Shown one piece after another: positions 17,656 through 28,455 of a stretch of DNA of 64,000 nucleotides. This DNA comes from CAUZIR01 sp034421295 (GTDB taxonomy: Bacteria; Chloroflexota; Dehalococcoidia; Lucifugimonadales; UBA2962), in contig DAOUKM010000021.1 of NCBI GenBank assembly GCA_034421295.1, forward strand, positions 1 through 64,000. Direction: 5' to 3'. The notes below the pieces were generated by a model, which was given only the letters and a program-made list of their open reading frames with translations, had not been told where the DNA came from and did no database searches. Each line of letters starts with the position of its first letter. The first letter of the stretch is position 1. A program made the translations under genes and the position numbers.

Positions 17656-18861
17656 TTATGGGGCTGGTCCGGCCCCCGGGCCCGCCGCCACTACCACGCC
17701 GGACGCTATGAGGCTTTGCAGGCGCCCTGCGCTGTAGCCCAGGGTATCGCCGAGGATCTCGGCGGTATGTTCGCCCACGGCCGGGGCGGGTCCCACCTCC
17801 ATGGGGGTGCGGCTGAACTTGATCACCTTGCCGGTGACCCACATCGTCCCCGCCTGAGGATCGGGCACCTCGACCATGGCCTCCCTCTGGGTCAGGTGCG
17901 GGTCCGCTGCCGCTGCTGCGGTATCGTTGATCGGCGCGCACGGCACGCTGTGTTCCGAGAGCAGCCGGACGGCCTCCGCGGTGCCGCGGCCGCCGAACCA
18001 GCTCTCGAGCTCGGCCTCCAGGGTGGCGGCGTTTTCTCTCCTGTCCTGGCGGGTGGCAAAGCGGGGATCATCCACCCACTCCGGTCTGCCGAGCGCCCCG
18101 CACAGCCGCTCGAACATCGCCCGGTTCGTCGCCGCTATGAAGGCCCACCCGTCCCGTGTCCGGTAGGCGTTGGTGAGCCCGGCTCCGTTTCCCTCCCTCT
18201 CGAATTCCTGCCCGTTTCCAAGGTAGGCCGAGATCGGTATCTCGTTCACGGTAAACCCCGTGTCCGCAAGGCACACGTCTATGGACTGGCCCTCGCCCGA
18301 GATTTCTCGCTCCCTCAGCGCCGCGAGCGCTCCGATCGCCGCGTGCAGGGCGGTGATCCTGTCGATCAGTGGGAAATTCGTGCGCACGGGGGGGCCGCCG
18401 GGCCAACCGTTGGTGGTCATCATGCCGCCCAGGGCCTGGCCGATGGGGTCGAATCCCACCCTGTCGCTGTATGGACCGTACTGGCCGTAGGCAGAGACGT
18501 TGATCATGATGATCCTCTGGTTCAGGCGCCTGAGGTCCTCGTAACCGAAGCCCATGGCATCTATCGTGCCCGGCCGAAAGTTCTGGAGGAAAAAGTCCGA
18601 GACCCGCACAAGATCCCTGAGGATGTCCTTGCCCTCGTCGGTCCGCAGGTTGACCGCCAGACTCTTTTTGCCCGAGTTGTACTGGACCCAGTAGGCGCTC
18701 TGCCCTCTGACCCGGGGCGAGTTCTTGCGGCTCTCATCCCCTGTGGGCGATTCCACCTTGATCACCTCGGCGCCCATCCGGGCGAACATCAGCGCACAGC
18801 GCGGACCCGCCTGGTATCGACCCAGGTCTAGCACACGCAGTCCGGCCAGCGGTCCGGCCAT
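17656..18861 (-). CDS. CaiB/BaiF (class III) CoA-transferase family protein
   Basis: 401 residues. Transfers CoA between carboxylic acids through an aspartyl-CoA intermediate. Starts with the family N-terminus PLAGLRVLDLGRYQAGP; it carries the EVIKVESPTGDESR segment and NFRPGTIDAMG, with the expected catalytic aspartate region in the middle (QSIDVCLADTGF). Start ATG 18861, chosen because upstream residues do not match the family. Lies between a crotonase gene (40 bp upstream) and moaD; the crotonase-CaiB pair suggests degradation of an unknown carboxylic acid via its CoA ester. Confidence 0.88.
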   Translation of the reverse strand: MAGPLAGLRVLDLGRYQAGPRCALMFARMGAEVIKVESPTGDESRKNSPRVRGQSAYWVQYNSGKKSLAVNLRTDEGKDILRDLVRVSDFFLQNFRPGTIDAMGFGYEDLRRLNQRIIMINVSAYGQYGPYSDRVGFDPIGQALGGMMTTNGWPGGPPVRTNFPLIDRITALHAAIGALAALREREISGEGQSIDVCLADTGFTVNEIPISAYLGNGQEFEREGNGAGLTNAYRTRDGWAFIAATNRAMFERLCGALGRPEWVDDPRFATRQDRRENAATLEAELESWFGGRGTAEAVRLLSEHSVPCAPINDTAAAAADPHLTQREAMVEVPDPQAGTMWVTGKVIKFSRTPMEVGPAPAVGEHTAEILGDTLGYSAGRLQSLIASGVVVAAGPGAGPAP

Positions 18862-18901
18862 CAGACCCGGGCTCCCTTGGGGAGGTCCACCAGGATAGGC
18901 G

Positions 18902-19684
18902 TCACGAGCTCGTTCCTCCCCTGCCCCTGCGGGAAAGGAAGTCCCTGAAGCCTTCGCGGACGGGCGTCGGCCGCAGGGCTCCCTGCCTTTCCTGCATCTC
19001 CGATTCGAACATCTCATGCCAGCCCGAACCCACCCCGTCGATGAGCAGGCCCTTTATGCCCGCCACCATGCGAGGGTCGTTGGCGGCTATCTGCGTCGCG
19101 ATCTCCATGCTTGCGTCCATTAGCTGCTGAGAGGGGACCAGCCGGTTGAGCAGGCCCAAGCGGTACGCCTCATCGGCCTTGACCACGCGCGCGGTGAACA
19201 GCAGTTCCTTGGCGGCAGGCCAGCCTATCTGCATCGGCAGCGACCATGTGGCGTTGACCCGCCCGTATGAAGCGGCAAGGAAGCGAAAGCTGCTGCGCTC
19301 GCAGCCGACCCTGATGTCAAAGCTCGAGGCCATCACGGCTCCGCCGCCGTAGGCAAGGCCGTTGATGGCACCGATGGTGGGTGTCCGCATCGACGCGATT
19401 GACCAGTCCCGCTGCTCCTGTTCCCTGGTCATGGGCGGCAGACCGGACTCCTGTCCCGCCACCCGCTCGGCCATCTCGTGTATGTCGGCACCGGCTGAGA
19501 AGGCCCGGTCCCCGCTACCGGTGAAGATTATCGCCCGGACCTCTTCGGACGCATCCAGCTCCGAGACCGCGGCGGCAAGCTCAGAGCTCAGTTCCTCGTT
19601 CATGGCGTTGAGCACATGCGGCCTGTTCAGAGTGACGGTCGCGACACCCTGAGCGGACTCGACCAAAAGCGTGTTGTAAGACAA
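18902..19684 (-). CDS. Enoyl-CoA hydratase/isomerase (crotonase) family protein
   Basis: About 260 residues. Crotonase fold with the N-terminal VATVTLNRPHVLNAM strand, the oxyanion-hole segment GDRAFSAGADIHEMA, and the second oxyanion segment INGLAYGGGAVMA. The start is TTG 19684: GGGAGG lies 5 bp upstream, whereas an upstream TTG at 19705 overlaps a TATAAT box. First gene of the operon with the CaiB-type transferase, moaD and moaE; diverges from the acyl-CoA synthetase gene. Specific reaction unknown. Confidence 0.88.
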   Translation of the reverse strand: MSYNTLLVESAQGVATVTLNRPHVLNAMNEELSSELAAAVSELDASEEVRAIIFTGSGDRAFSAGADIHEMAERVAGQESGLPPMTREQEQRDWSIASMRTPTIGAINGLAYGGGAVMASSFDIRVGCERSSFRFLAASYGRVNATWSLPMQIGWPAAKELLFTARVVKADEAYRLGLLNRLVPSQQLMDASMEIATQIAANDPRMVAGIKGLLIDGVGSGWHEMFESEMQERQGALRPTPVREGFRDFLSRRGRGGTSS

Positions 19685-19704
19685 GCGGGCCTCCCGGGCA
19701 GGCA

Positions 19705-19725
19705 ATTATAATGTCGGGCTAAAAT
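19705..19725. promoter_or_regulatory. Divergent -10 boxes between crotonase and CoA-synthetase genes
   Basis: Perfect TATAAT on the minus strand (19710-19705) serves the crotonase operon; TAAAAT on the plus strand (19720-19725) can serve the synthetase. No strong -35 boxes are seen. Confidence 0.45.
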
Positions 19726-19762
19726 CGACGGCGACCGCCAAGAGCGCAAGGGGACAAGCAAA

Positions 19763-21852
<2,090 letters not shown>

Positions 21853-21856
<4 letters not shown>

Positions 21857-22683
21857 GGGGCTGCGATGGCCTCCAGGACCTGCTCGTGCAATGACGGCCA
21901 CGCGCAGACCGCCACCGGGAAGACCGCGTTCGGCTTCCACGTGAGCGGGGCTCCCCGCTCGTCGGTGATCGAGATTCCAAGTTCCCGGCAGACCGCGGCG
22001 CCGGCCGCCAGGTGTTCTACGCCCGCGTTGTAGAACACCTGCGCCCCCAGCCTCCCTGCGGCCAGCTGGAACAGGCCATGGGGAGCCGATCCCAGGGATA
22101 GCAGACCCGCCGACCTTGACGCCCACGAAAGGCTCCGCCCGATCTCGTCCGTAAAGCGGCCGGCGGCCACGCCCACCAGGACCTCCGACAGCCGGCCGCA
22201 GGGAGCCTCGCTACGCCAGGGCCTTCCGTTGCGGGTGATTCCCCGGTCCCTGACGGCGGCAACGCGCTCCTTGAGCGGCGGCAGCGCGATGACCCCCAGG
22301 TCCAGGCTGTTCCCGGGCCCTATCAGCGCTATGCTGACCCCGAACAGGCCCAGGCCCGCGGCGTACAGCCGGGTCCCGCACAGCGGGTCGACCAGCCACA
22401 GGCGATCGCCTCCGCCCCGGTCGACGAAGCCCTCCTCGGAGTAGATGTCGCCGGGCGTTTCGGGCCTGCCCAGGACCGCCTTGATGGCGGCGTCGGAGGC
22501 CATGTCCGCCTCGGTGACCAGGTCGCCGGGTGCCTTTTCCCAGGACGCCAGGCCCATTCCCGCGACCGCCGATTCGGCCTGCCGGAACCGTTCCATGAGA
22601 CTTGCCGTGGCCGCGTCCGTAGCCAGCAGAGCTGCCTTCAGGTAGCTGGCCAATCCACTGCCGCCACCGGCCCTATCGTCCAT
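21853..22683 (-). CDS. Inositol monophosphatase-like protein with altered metal site
   Basis: 276 residues, IMPase/FBPase/CysQ fold. The VTEADMASDAAI, SEEG and WLVDPLCGT segments align with the three metal-binding motifs. In active enzymes the second motif is DPxDGT; here Cys102 replaces the second aspartate, and the C-terminal W-D-x-A-A-x-x-x-D-x-A type motif is replaced by YNAGVEHLAAG. The metal-dependent phosphatase mechanism is therefore doubtful. The gene lies convergent to the synthetase, with a 4-bp overlap. It may be a binding or scaffold protein, or use another mechanism. Confidence 0.72.
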
Positions 22684-22764
22684 AAGACCTTAATTCCTCG
22701 CTACCCGGCTTCGTCGAAACCCCGTCCCGCGCGGGCATGCCCCGACCGTCGATCGACCGCCCCG

Positions 22765-24513
22765 CTAGCTCTCGATGATCGTCACCGTCAGGTGCGAGGG
22801 GCGTTCGGTGTCGTGGTAGACGGTCTGTAGCGCGGGGACCATTCGGCATTCCGAGGAGATCTCTCCGCCGGTGTTCAGGTTGCGGTCGAATCGCGGGAAG
22901 TTCGAGCTGGATACCTCGAGCCGGATCCTGTGGCCGGAGCGGAACACGTTGCTGGTCGCCCACATGTCGATGTCGTACTCGATCACCTCGCCCGCCGCAA
23001 TGGGCTGGCCGGGGCCCCGGCCGTTGCGGAACCTGGCCCTGATTATTCCATCGGTCAGGTTCATCGCATCGCCGTCGGGAGAGACATCGACCAGCTTTGC
23101 CGTAAAGTCGGTATCGGTCGCCGAGGTGGATGCGAAGATCCTGGCCCTGACCCAGCCCGTGATCTCAAGGTCATGCTTGAGCGGCGCCGATGAAAAGACC
23201 AGCACGTCGGGGCGCTCTTCGACCTGCCTCTGGTCGTACGGTCCCCATTTCATCCAGGCGGTGTCGCAGCAAAGCCCGCCCCCAACGGTCGGTGCGGGAT
23301 CTGCGGGGTTGTAGACATAGGCGTCGGGGTGTTCGTCGCCCGGCGCCTCAAAGCTCAGGGTGCCATTGTCCATGCAGGTGGCCGCCCTGCCCTCACTGTG
23401 TAGATACAGCCTCGTCTCCTTCGCCCCTGGCGGCGGCCACTGGCCATAGGTCCTCCACCTGTTCTCGCCCATCGTGAAGATCTCCACCGGTCTATCTCCG
23501 GGCGCCGGACCGCCCCGCAAATGGTGGTCGAAGAAGCTGAGCAGCCGCCTCTCAAGCCCCAGGTGATATGCGCCGGCCCGTGTGCCGAAGTCGTAGGCGC
23601 CCACGTTGCCCGGGCAGTTCCTCAGGTGCACCCACGGGCCGACGAGCAGGCGGTGCGCATCCCTCAGATCCGGTGACCGTGAGGCCCGGCGCATGCCGGT
23701 GTAGCCCCGTATGGTGCCGGCCATGAACAGGTCGTACCATCCGCCGTAGCTGAACGTCGGCACCTTCACCTCGCTCAGCCTGTCCTCGATGCAGATCTCG
23801 CTCCAGTACTCGTCGTACTCGGGATGATCAAGCCAGTCCCAGTAGTAGTCGGCCAGACCCCGCAGGTGCGGCTGATCGGTCAGCGGCAGGCGCCCGAAGG
23901 CCTCGCCCAGAGCGTCCTTGGTGGACAGGAAGCGCTCTTCATCGTCTGCCGACAGCTTCAGTCTCTCCCTGAGGGTGGGCCACATGGCATGGGTCAGAGC
24001 GCCCGTCGACCATGTCAAGTTGAAACCCAGCTCGAAGGCCCCGCCCTGCCAGGCCCAGCCGTCGTGGTAGTCGGTTGCCGTATAGCCCGGTGCTATGGCC
24101 GCAAGCGACGGAGGACCGCCAAGGGCCGCGAGCCACTGCGTGGCGCCTCCATAGGAGATGCCGTACATACCGACCTTGCCACTGCACCAGGGCTGGTTCC
24201 CGACCCACTCCACCGAGTCGTATCCGTCTTCGATCTCCTGGTGGAGGGGCCTGAACTCGCCCATGGATGCGTACCTGCCCCGCACGTCCTGGATAACCAC
24301 CGCATACCCCTGCCTTGCGGCCTGGACCGCGTGGATCGGAGCGCTTATGTTCTCGCTGGCGGTCCGGTCATACGGCGTGCGTGCCATAAGCGCGGCGAAT
24401 CTTCCGTCCGTGTCGGGCCGGAACACGTCCGCATAGGTAACCGTTCCGTCTCTCATGGGCAGCTCGACCCCGGACTCGAAACGGACCGCGTGGCCTGTGC
24501 TGCTGTTACTCAT
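22765..24513 (-). CDS. CocE/NonD family serine hydrolase
   Basis: 582 residues, related to cocaine esterase and X-Pro dipeptidyl-peptidase (S15). Alpha/beta hydrolase domain with nucleophile motif GISYGG and a likely catalytic His in GPWVH, a helical insert, and a C-terminal jelly-roll domain (DNGTLSFEAP through RIRLEVSSSNFPRFDRN). The start is ATG 24513 because GGGGGAG lies just upstream; the longer open frame beyond it has no family similarity. No signal peptide, so probably cytoplasmic. Substrate unknown (ester or amide). Confidence 0.87.
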   Translation of the reverse strand: MSNSSTGHAVRFESGVELPMRDGTVTYADVFRPDTDGRFAALMARTPYDRTASENISAPIHAVQAARQGYAVVIQDVRGRYASMGEFRPLHQEIEDGYDSVEWVGNQPWCSGKVGMYGISYGGATQWLAALGGPPSLAAIAPGYTATDYHDGWAWQGGAFELGFNLTWSTGALTHAMWPTLRERLKLSADDEERFLSTKDALGEAFGRLPLTDQPHLRGLADYYWDWLDHPEYDEYWSEICIEDRLSEVKVPTFSYGGWYDLFMAGTIRGYTGMRRASRSPDLRDAHRLLVGPWVHLRNCPGNVGAYDFGTRAGAYHLGLERRLLSFFDHHLRGGPAPGDRPVEIFTMGENRWRTYGQWPPPGAKETRLYLHSEGRAATCMDNGTLSFEAPGDEHPDAYVYNPADPAPTVGGGLCCDTAWMKWGPYDQRQVEERPDVLVFSSAPLKHDLEITGWVRARIFASTSATDTDFTAKLVDVSPDGDAMNLTDGIIRARFRNGRGPGQPIAAGEVIEYDIDMWATSNVFRSGHRIRLEVSSSNFPRFDRNLNTGGEISSECRMVPALQTVYHDTERPSHLTVTIIES

Positions 24514-24596
24514 TTTCTCCCCCATATGCAAAACGCCACCCCGGGCGGGTGGCGTCCTACAGGATCTGCGGTATTCGGCTTCGGTCCAGGGTCGGG

Positions 24597-25460
24597 CTAG
24601 CTCGCCCGGGCGACCGCCCTTGAGATGGCTCGTTCGGCAGCCACCCTGGTCAGGTGAATGCGGTAGTCGCCCGACGCGTGAACGTCGGACAGCGGGTCGA
24701 TTCCGTCTGCGGCCACCGAAGCGGCTGCGCGAATCGAATCGCCGTCCAGCGCGGCACCGACCAGCGCCGATTCGGATGCGCCCGCCCGAACCGCCGTCGG
24801 TCCCGTGCCGTTGACCCCGACCCGGGCGGCCGTGCAGACCCCGTCTTCGACCGACACGACGGCGCATACCCCTACGATGGCGTAGCGCGACGCCTTGTTG
24901 GCTATCTTCTCGTATGCGGCGCCCGTACCTGCCGGGATCGCCCCTACCTTGATGTTCGTCAGGATCTCGTTGGCGCTGAGGGCGGTGGTGAGCAGGTCGA
25001 CGAACATGTCGTCGGCCGCGATCGTGCGGGTTCCGCCGGACGAGGTGGCCTCAAACTCCGCGCCCAGGGCGACTACCACGCCCGGCATGTCTCCGGCCGG
25101 ATCGGCGTGAGAGATGCTCCCGCCGATCGTTCCCCTGTTTCGAACCTGAACGTCCGCCACCTGGCCCGCCGCTTCAGCAAGGACCGCCACCTTTGAGCGG
25201 ACGAGATCCGAGGTCATCAGCTGGTTGTAGGTCGTCATCGGTCCTATCGACAGGCCGTCGCCGGTGTCGGTGACACCTGAGAGGCCTTCTATCTGACCCA
25301 GATCGATCAGCACCTCGGGCTCTGCAAGTCTCAGCTTCATTATCGGCACCAGGCTGTGGCCGCCGGCGAGAAGCTTGGCCGAGTCGCCGTGGCCTTCAAG
25401 CAGGCCGATGGCGTCGGCGATAGTGGAGGGGGCGTGGTATTCGAAGGTTGAGGTGGTCAT
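24597..25460 (-). CDS. coxM: FAD-binding medium subunit, CO-dehydrogenase/xanthine-dehydrogenase type
   Basis: 287 residues. Carries FAD in the three-subunit molybdenum hydroxylases. FAD motifs AGGHSL and TIGGSISHADPAGD are clear, with the C-terminal CODH flavoprotein domain following. Start ATG 25460. The 2Fe-2S subunit gene is directly upstream; the catalytic large Mo subunit (coxL) is not next to them or elsewhere in the window. The enzyme may oxidise CO, an aldehyde or an N-heterocycle; this cannot be decided without the large subunit. Confidence 0.9.
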   Translation of the reverse strand: MTTSTFEYHAPSTIADAIGLLEGHGDSAKLLAGGHSLVPIMKLRLAEPEVLIDLGQIEGLSGVTDTGDGLSIGPMTTYNQLMTSDLVRSKVAVLAEAAGQVADVQVRNRGTIGGSISHADPAGDMPGVVVALGAEFEATSSGGTRTIAADDMFVDLLTTALSANEILTNIKVGAIPAGTGAAYEKIANKASRYAIVGVCAVVSVEDGVCTAARVGVNGTGPTAVRAGASESALVGAALDGDSIRAAASVAADGIDPLSDVHASGDYRIHLTRVAAERAISRAVARAS

Positions 25461-25537
25461 CTCGTTCTCCCGCTCTTAGTCCCAGTTGATCGGAGATCTG
25501 GCTAGGATACAGGCTGTCCTTGCTGGCCGGGTACGGA

Positions 25538-26008
25538 TCAGGAGCTGGCCTTTTCGGCCGCGTACCGGACCGCCTTTACGATGTTGTGATATCCGGTGCA
25601 GCGACACAGGTTGCCGGCGAGCGCATGCCTGATCTCCTCCTCTGAGGGATCGGCGTTGGTCTCCAGCAGGGCGACGGAGGACATGATCATGCCCGGGGTG
25701 CAGAATCCACACTGCAGGCCATGCTCTTCCCAGAAGCCCTCCTGAACTGGATGAAGCTGGCCGTCCTTTTCCAGTCCCTCTACGGTCGTGACCTCGGCCC
25801 CGTCGGCCTGTACCGCAAAGAGGGTGCAGGACTTGACACTGCTGCCGTTTAGTATCACGGTGCAGGCGCCACACTGGCTGGTGTCGCAGCCGACGTGTGT
25901 GCCGGTCAGGTTCAGGACCTCCCTGAGGTAGCTGGATAAGAGCAGCCGAGGCTGGATATCGCTGGTGTGTTTCTCCCCGTTGACTGTAACGGTGATTGTC
26001 TTGCCCAT
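25538..26008 (-). CDS. coxS: 2Fe-2S small subunit, CO-dehydrogenase type
   Basis: 156 residues with two 2Fe-2S clusters: a plant-ferredoxin-type cluster at the N-terminus (GCDTSQCGACTV and a later Cys in KSCTLFA) and a four-helix C-terminal cluster (QCGFCTPGM and NLCRCTGYHNI). Start ATG 26008, chosen over an upstream frame since the ferredoxin fold begins here; GGGGAGGG lies just upstream. Passes electrons from the Mo site to the FAD of the medium subunit. Confidence 0.92.
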   Translation of the reverse strand: MGKTITVTVNGEKHTSDIQPRLLLSSYLREVLNLTGTHVGCDTSQCGACTVILNGSSVKSCTLFAVQADGAEVTTVEGLEKDGQLHPVQEGFWEEHGLQCGFCTPGMIMSSVALLETNADPSEEEIRHALAGNLCRCTGYHNIVKAVRYAAEKASS

Positions 26009-26073
26009 AGACGCCCTCCCCGGCCGGCCATTTGCGGGCGCGCACCGGCGCCCCGGACCCAAAAAGCAGGGCG

Positions 26074-26079
26074 GATTAT
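26074..26079 (-). promoter_or_regulatory. TATAAT -10 element for coxS-coxM
   Basis: Perfect minus-strand TATAAT about 66 bp upstream of the coxS ATG, in an AT-rich patch that also holds TATATT on the plus strand. The -35 region is weak. Confidence 0.4.
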
Positions 26080-26142
26080 AACAGGGATATATTTGACCGA
26101 CTACAGAGGGCAGCGCGTCCCGGATCGTCGCCGCCGGGCGGA

Positions 26143-26910
26143 ATGAAGCACGCGACTCGCCGATTCGATTGGTCCCGATGCGGCGCAGGCCTCGTCCGCT
26201 CGCTCGTGGCGGCCGCATCGATCCTTGCCGTGCTGGGCGGGGCGATATGCGATGATCCGGCGCAGCCCGGGCCCCGGCAGGCCTCGCCAGGCGTGGTTCC
26301 CACGAGCGAGACGGCCGCCCCCCAGGCGGATGAAGGCGCTCAGCCGCAATCGGCGGAAGCGCGTCCCGAGGCCACCATCCCGCGGTTCATCCACTCGGAG
26401 GAGGCGATCGGCGTGGCGTCGGCCGCCTCCGGCCTGAAGGAGGTCTCCGATGGCCTTGGCTACGCCCTGGTACCCACCCGGCTGCCGCCGGACTTTAAGC
26501 TGACGAAGGCCCGTCTGGTCGATTTTCCCAGACGATTGATGGCCACGACCTTCTTTGAGAGCGGACAGCTGGGACTTGCCCTGTTCTATCCGGCTTTCTT
26601 CACCCCCTCGCCCGAACGGGTGGACGAGCCGGGTATCTTCTCGCCGCCTGCGGATGCGGTGGTAAGGGTGGTCGTTTCAGGAGAGCTTGCGTACCTGATG
26701 AAGGGCGAATGGGACGATAGCACCGTCCAGCTACTCGCCTCCTACACCGCGCAGTGGGACTACAACGGCCGCCTGACGCTCTACTTTCCCTACCAGGCGA
26801 GCCCGGGAGATGTCCGGTGGGCCATGCTATCGGCCAATACCAAGCGCAGCAGCTGGATTGACGTTGGCGGGCTGATAGAGATCGCCGAGTCCGTCATCGC
26901 GATTCCATGA
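26143..26910 (+). CDS. Hypothetical exported or membrane-anchored protein
   Basis: About 255 residues. N-terminal hydrophobic segment (about residues 17-35, LVRSLVAAASILAVLGGAIC) fits a signal peptide or anchor; the cysteine at its end does not have a proper lipobox. A Pro/Ala/Glu-rich linker follows (about residues 36-75). The C-terminal part contains alternating strands (TRLPPDFKLTKARLVD, AVVRVVVSGELAYLMKG, RLTLYFPYQAS) reminiscent of DUF4367-type domains, but this is weak. Start ATG 26143 is chosen over an earlier in-frame codon. No assigned function. Confidence 0.6.
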   Translation: MKHATRRFDWSRCGAGLVRSLVAAASILAVLGGAICDDPAQPGPRQASPGVVPTSETAAPQADEGAQPQSAEARPEATIPRFIHSEEAIGVASAASGLKEVSDGLGYALVPTRLPPDFKLTKARLVDFPRRLMATTFFESGQLGLALFYPAFFTPSPERVDEPGIFSPPADAVVRVVVSGELAYLMKGEWDDSTVQLLASYTAQWDYNGRLTLYFPYQASPGDVRWAMLSANTKRSSWIDVGGLIEIAESVIAIP

Positions 26911-26997
26911 GCACAGGGCCCCGCCGCCTCGCCGGCCCATGCAGCGTAGTGTCGACCGGGGGGGCCGAAGCGAGGCTGTGTTAGATTACGCTGCACC

Positions 26998-27438
26998 TTG
27001 AGAGTTCAATCTCTGCACACCATCCCGGCCGATCGCCAGAGGGCCTTCGACACCATGCTGTCAGCGTCCGCGCTCAGAGGCTGCATACCGGGATGCGAGT
27101 CATTCGAAATGACCGGTGAGGGCAGCTATCGCGTTGCCATGAATGTGGGGATGGGCGCCGTCAGGGGCAAGTACCAGGCGACGGTGGAACTGTCCGAGGT
27201 CAATAGCCCGGAATCGTTCCGCATGACGGTCCAGGGAAAGGGTTCGGCAGGCACCATCAAGGGTGACGGCCTGGTGAGACTGACCGAGGTCGATGGCGGT
27301 ACACAGGTGGAGGTCGACGGCCAGGTCCAGGTGAGCGGGGTCATTGCGAGGGTTGGCCAGCGCCTGCTCTCGGGCGTATCCAAGTCGCTGCTGGGCCGCT
27401 TCTTCGACTGCATGACCGAAAAGGTCCTCGCCGACTGA
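26998..27438 (+). CDS. coxG: CoxG-like SRPBCC protein
   Basis: 146 residues. START/SRPBCC fold of the CO-dehydrogenase subunit G family; in Oligotropha CoxG is associated with membrane anchoring of CODH. Segments such as MLSASALRGCIPGCESFEM and the SGVIARVGQRLL C-terminal helix match the family. The TTG start lies only about 11 bp after a TTAGATT -10-like element, so the message is probably leaderless. Close to coxM/coxS, on the opposite strand. Confidence 0.82.
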   Translation: MRVQSLHTIPADRQRAFDTMLSASALRGCIPGCESFEMTGEGSYRVAMNVGMGAVRGKYQATVELSEVNSPESFRMTVQGKGSAGTIKGDGLVRLTEVDGGTQVEVDGQVQVSGVIARVGQRLLSGVSKSLLGRFFDCMTEKVLAD

Positions 27439-27560
27439 TCGTCCGCAGGCGCACATCAGAGCTTCCGGGAAGCGTCCGGCCACTGCAATCCCGGACCGTA
27501 CGTTTGCCTGGAACCGTGAGGCCCCGCTAGCAAGAAGGGTGGCCATGAGGGAGGCAGGAC

Positions 27561-28427
27561 CTGCCCAGCAAGCGTGACTATATCCAGGTCAGGGAGTCGA
27601 GCGGGGTTCTCACGCTCATCCTGAGCGACCCGGCTACCCGCAACTCGATGAGTGCCGAGATGGCGGCCGAGCTATCGGCCGAGCTGGACCGATTCGAAAG
27701 CGCACCGGAACTGCGCGTCCTGCTCGTTACCGGCAAGGACCCCGCCTTTTGCTCGGGCGCTAACGTCAGGCGAATGTCCGAGGCCAACCTAGGACGGGAG
27801 AAGTCCAATCCCCCGGGTCCGGATGCCTGGGCCGAACTGGCCGAGGCCGCGGGTGACCGGGACGACGGCGATCCGGACGAGGTGGAAGAGATGGACGCGG
27901 TTCGGCTGCTGCCGCTGCGGCTCCAGCGCCTCCGCAAGCCGTCTATAGCGGCCGTGAACGGCCCTGCCGTGGGCCTCGGGATGGGAGTGGCTCTGGGCTG
28001 CGACATCCGCCTGGCATCGGAGAAGGCGACCTTCAGCGAGGGGTTCGTCAAGATGGGCCTGATACCGGCCGACGGATCGTGCTGGCATCTGCCGCGGATG
28101 ATAGGCATGGGCAATACTCTCTTGATGCAATACACGGGCGCCGCGATCACAGCCGACGAGGCGTTCCGCATGGGTCTCGTTTCGAGAGTGACCCTCCACG
28201 AGGACCTGGTCGGGGTCGCCACGGATCTGGCGCGGCGTCTGTCCGGCGGCGCGACCTATTCCATGTCGCTGATCAAGCGGCTGGCCCAGATCTCCCTTGA
28301 TGTGGACCTGGAAGAGAGCATGAGGCTGGCGGGCCGTGCACAGGCGCTGTCCCGAAGGACCATGGATCACCGTGAGGGGGTCGATGCGTTCATGGAAAAA
28401 CGCCCGCCGCGGTTCCGCGGCAGGTAG
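27561..28427 (+). CDS. Enoyl-CoA hydratase/isomerase family protein, apparent CTG start
   Basis: About 288 residues. Crotonase motifs: SGVLTLILSDPATRNSMS strand, CSGANVRRM oxyanion segment, and NGPAVGLGMGVALG. The canonical N-terminal strand lies upstream of the first ATG (27648). The frame is closed by a TGA at 27546-27548 and offers only a CTG at 27561 as a start for the complete domain; GGGAGG ends 6 bp before it. From ATG 27648 the protein would lose its first beta-strands. Product probably cytoplasmic; specific reaction unknown. Follows coxG on the same strand. Confidence 0.85.
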   Translation: MPSKRDYIQVRESSGVLTLILSDPATRNSMSAEMAAELSAELDRFESAPELRVLLVTGKDPAFCSGANVRRMSEANLGREKSNPPGPDAWAELAEAAGDRDDGDPDEVEEMDAVRLLPLRLQRLRKPSIAAVNGPAVGLGMGVALGCDIRLASEKATFSEGFVKMGLIPADGSCWHLPRMIGMGNTLLMQYTGAAITADEAFRMGLVSRVTLHEDLVGVATDLARRLSGGATYSMSLIKRLAQISLDVDLEESMRLAGRAQALSRRTMDHREGVDAFMEKRPPRFRGR

Positions 28428-28455
28428 TGCGCGGACCGGTAGGACGCGGGGCAGC

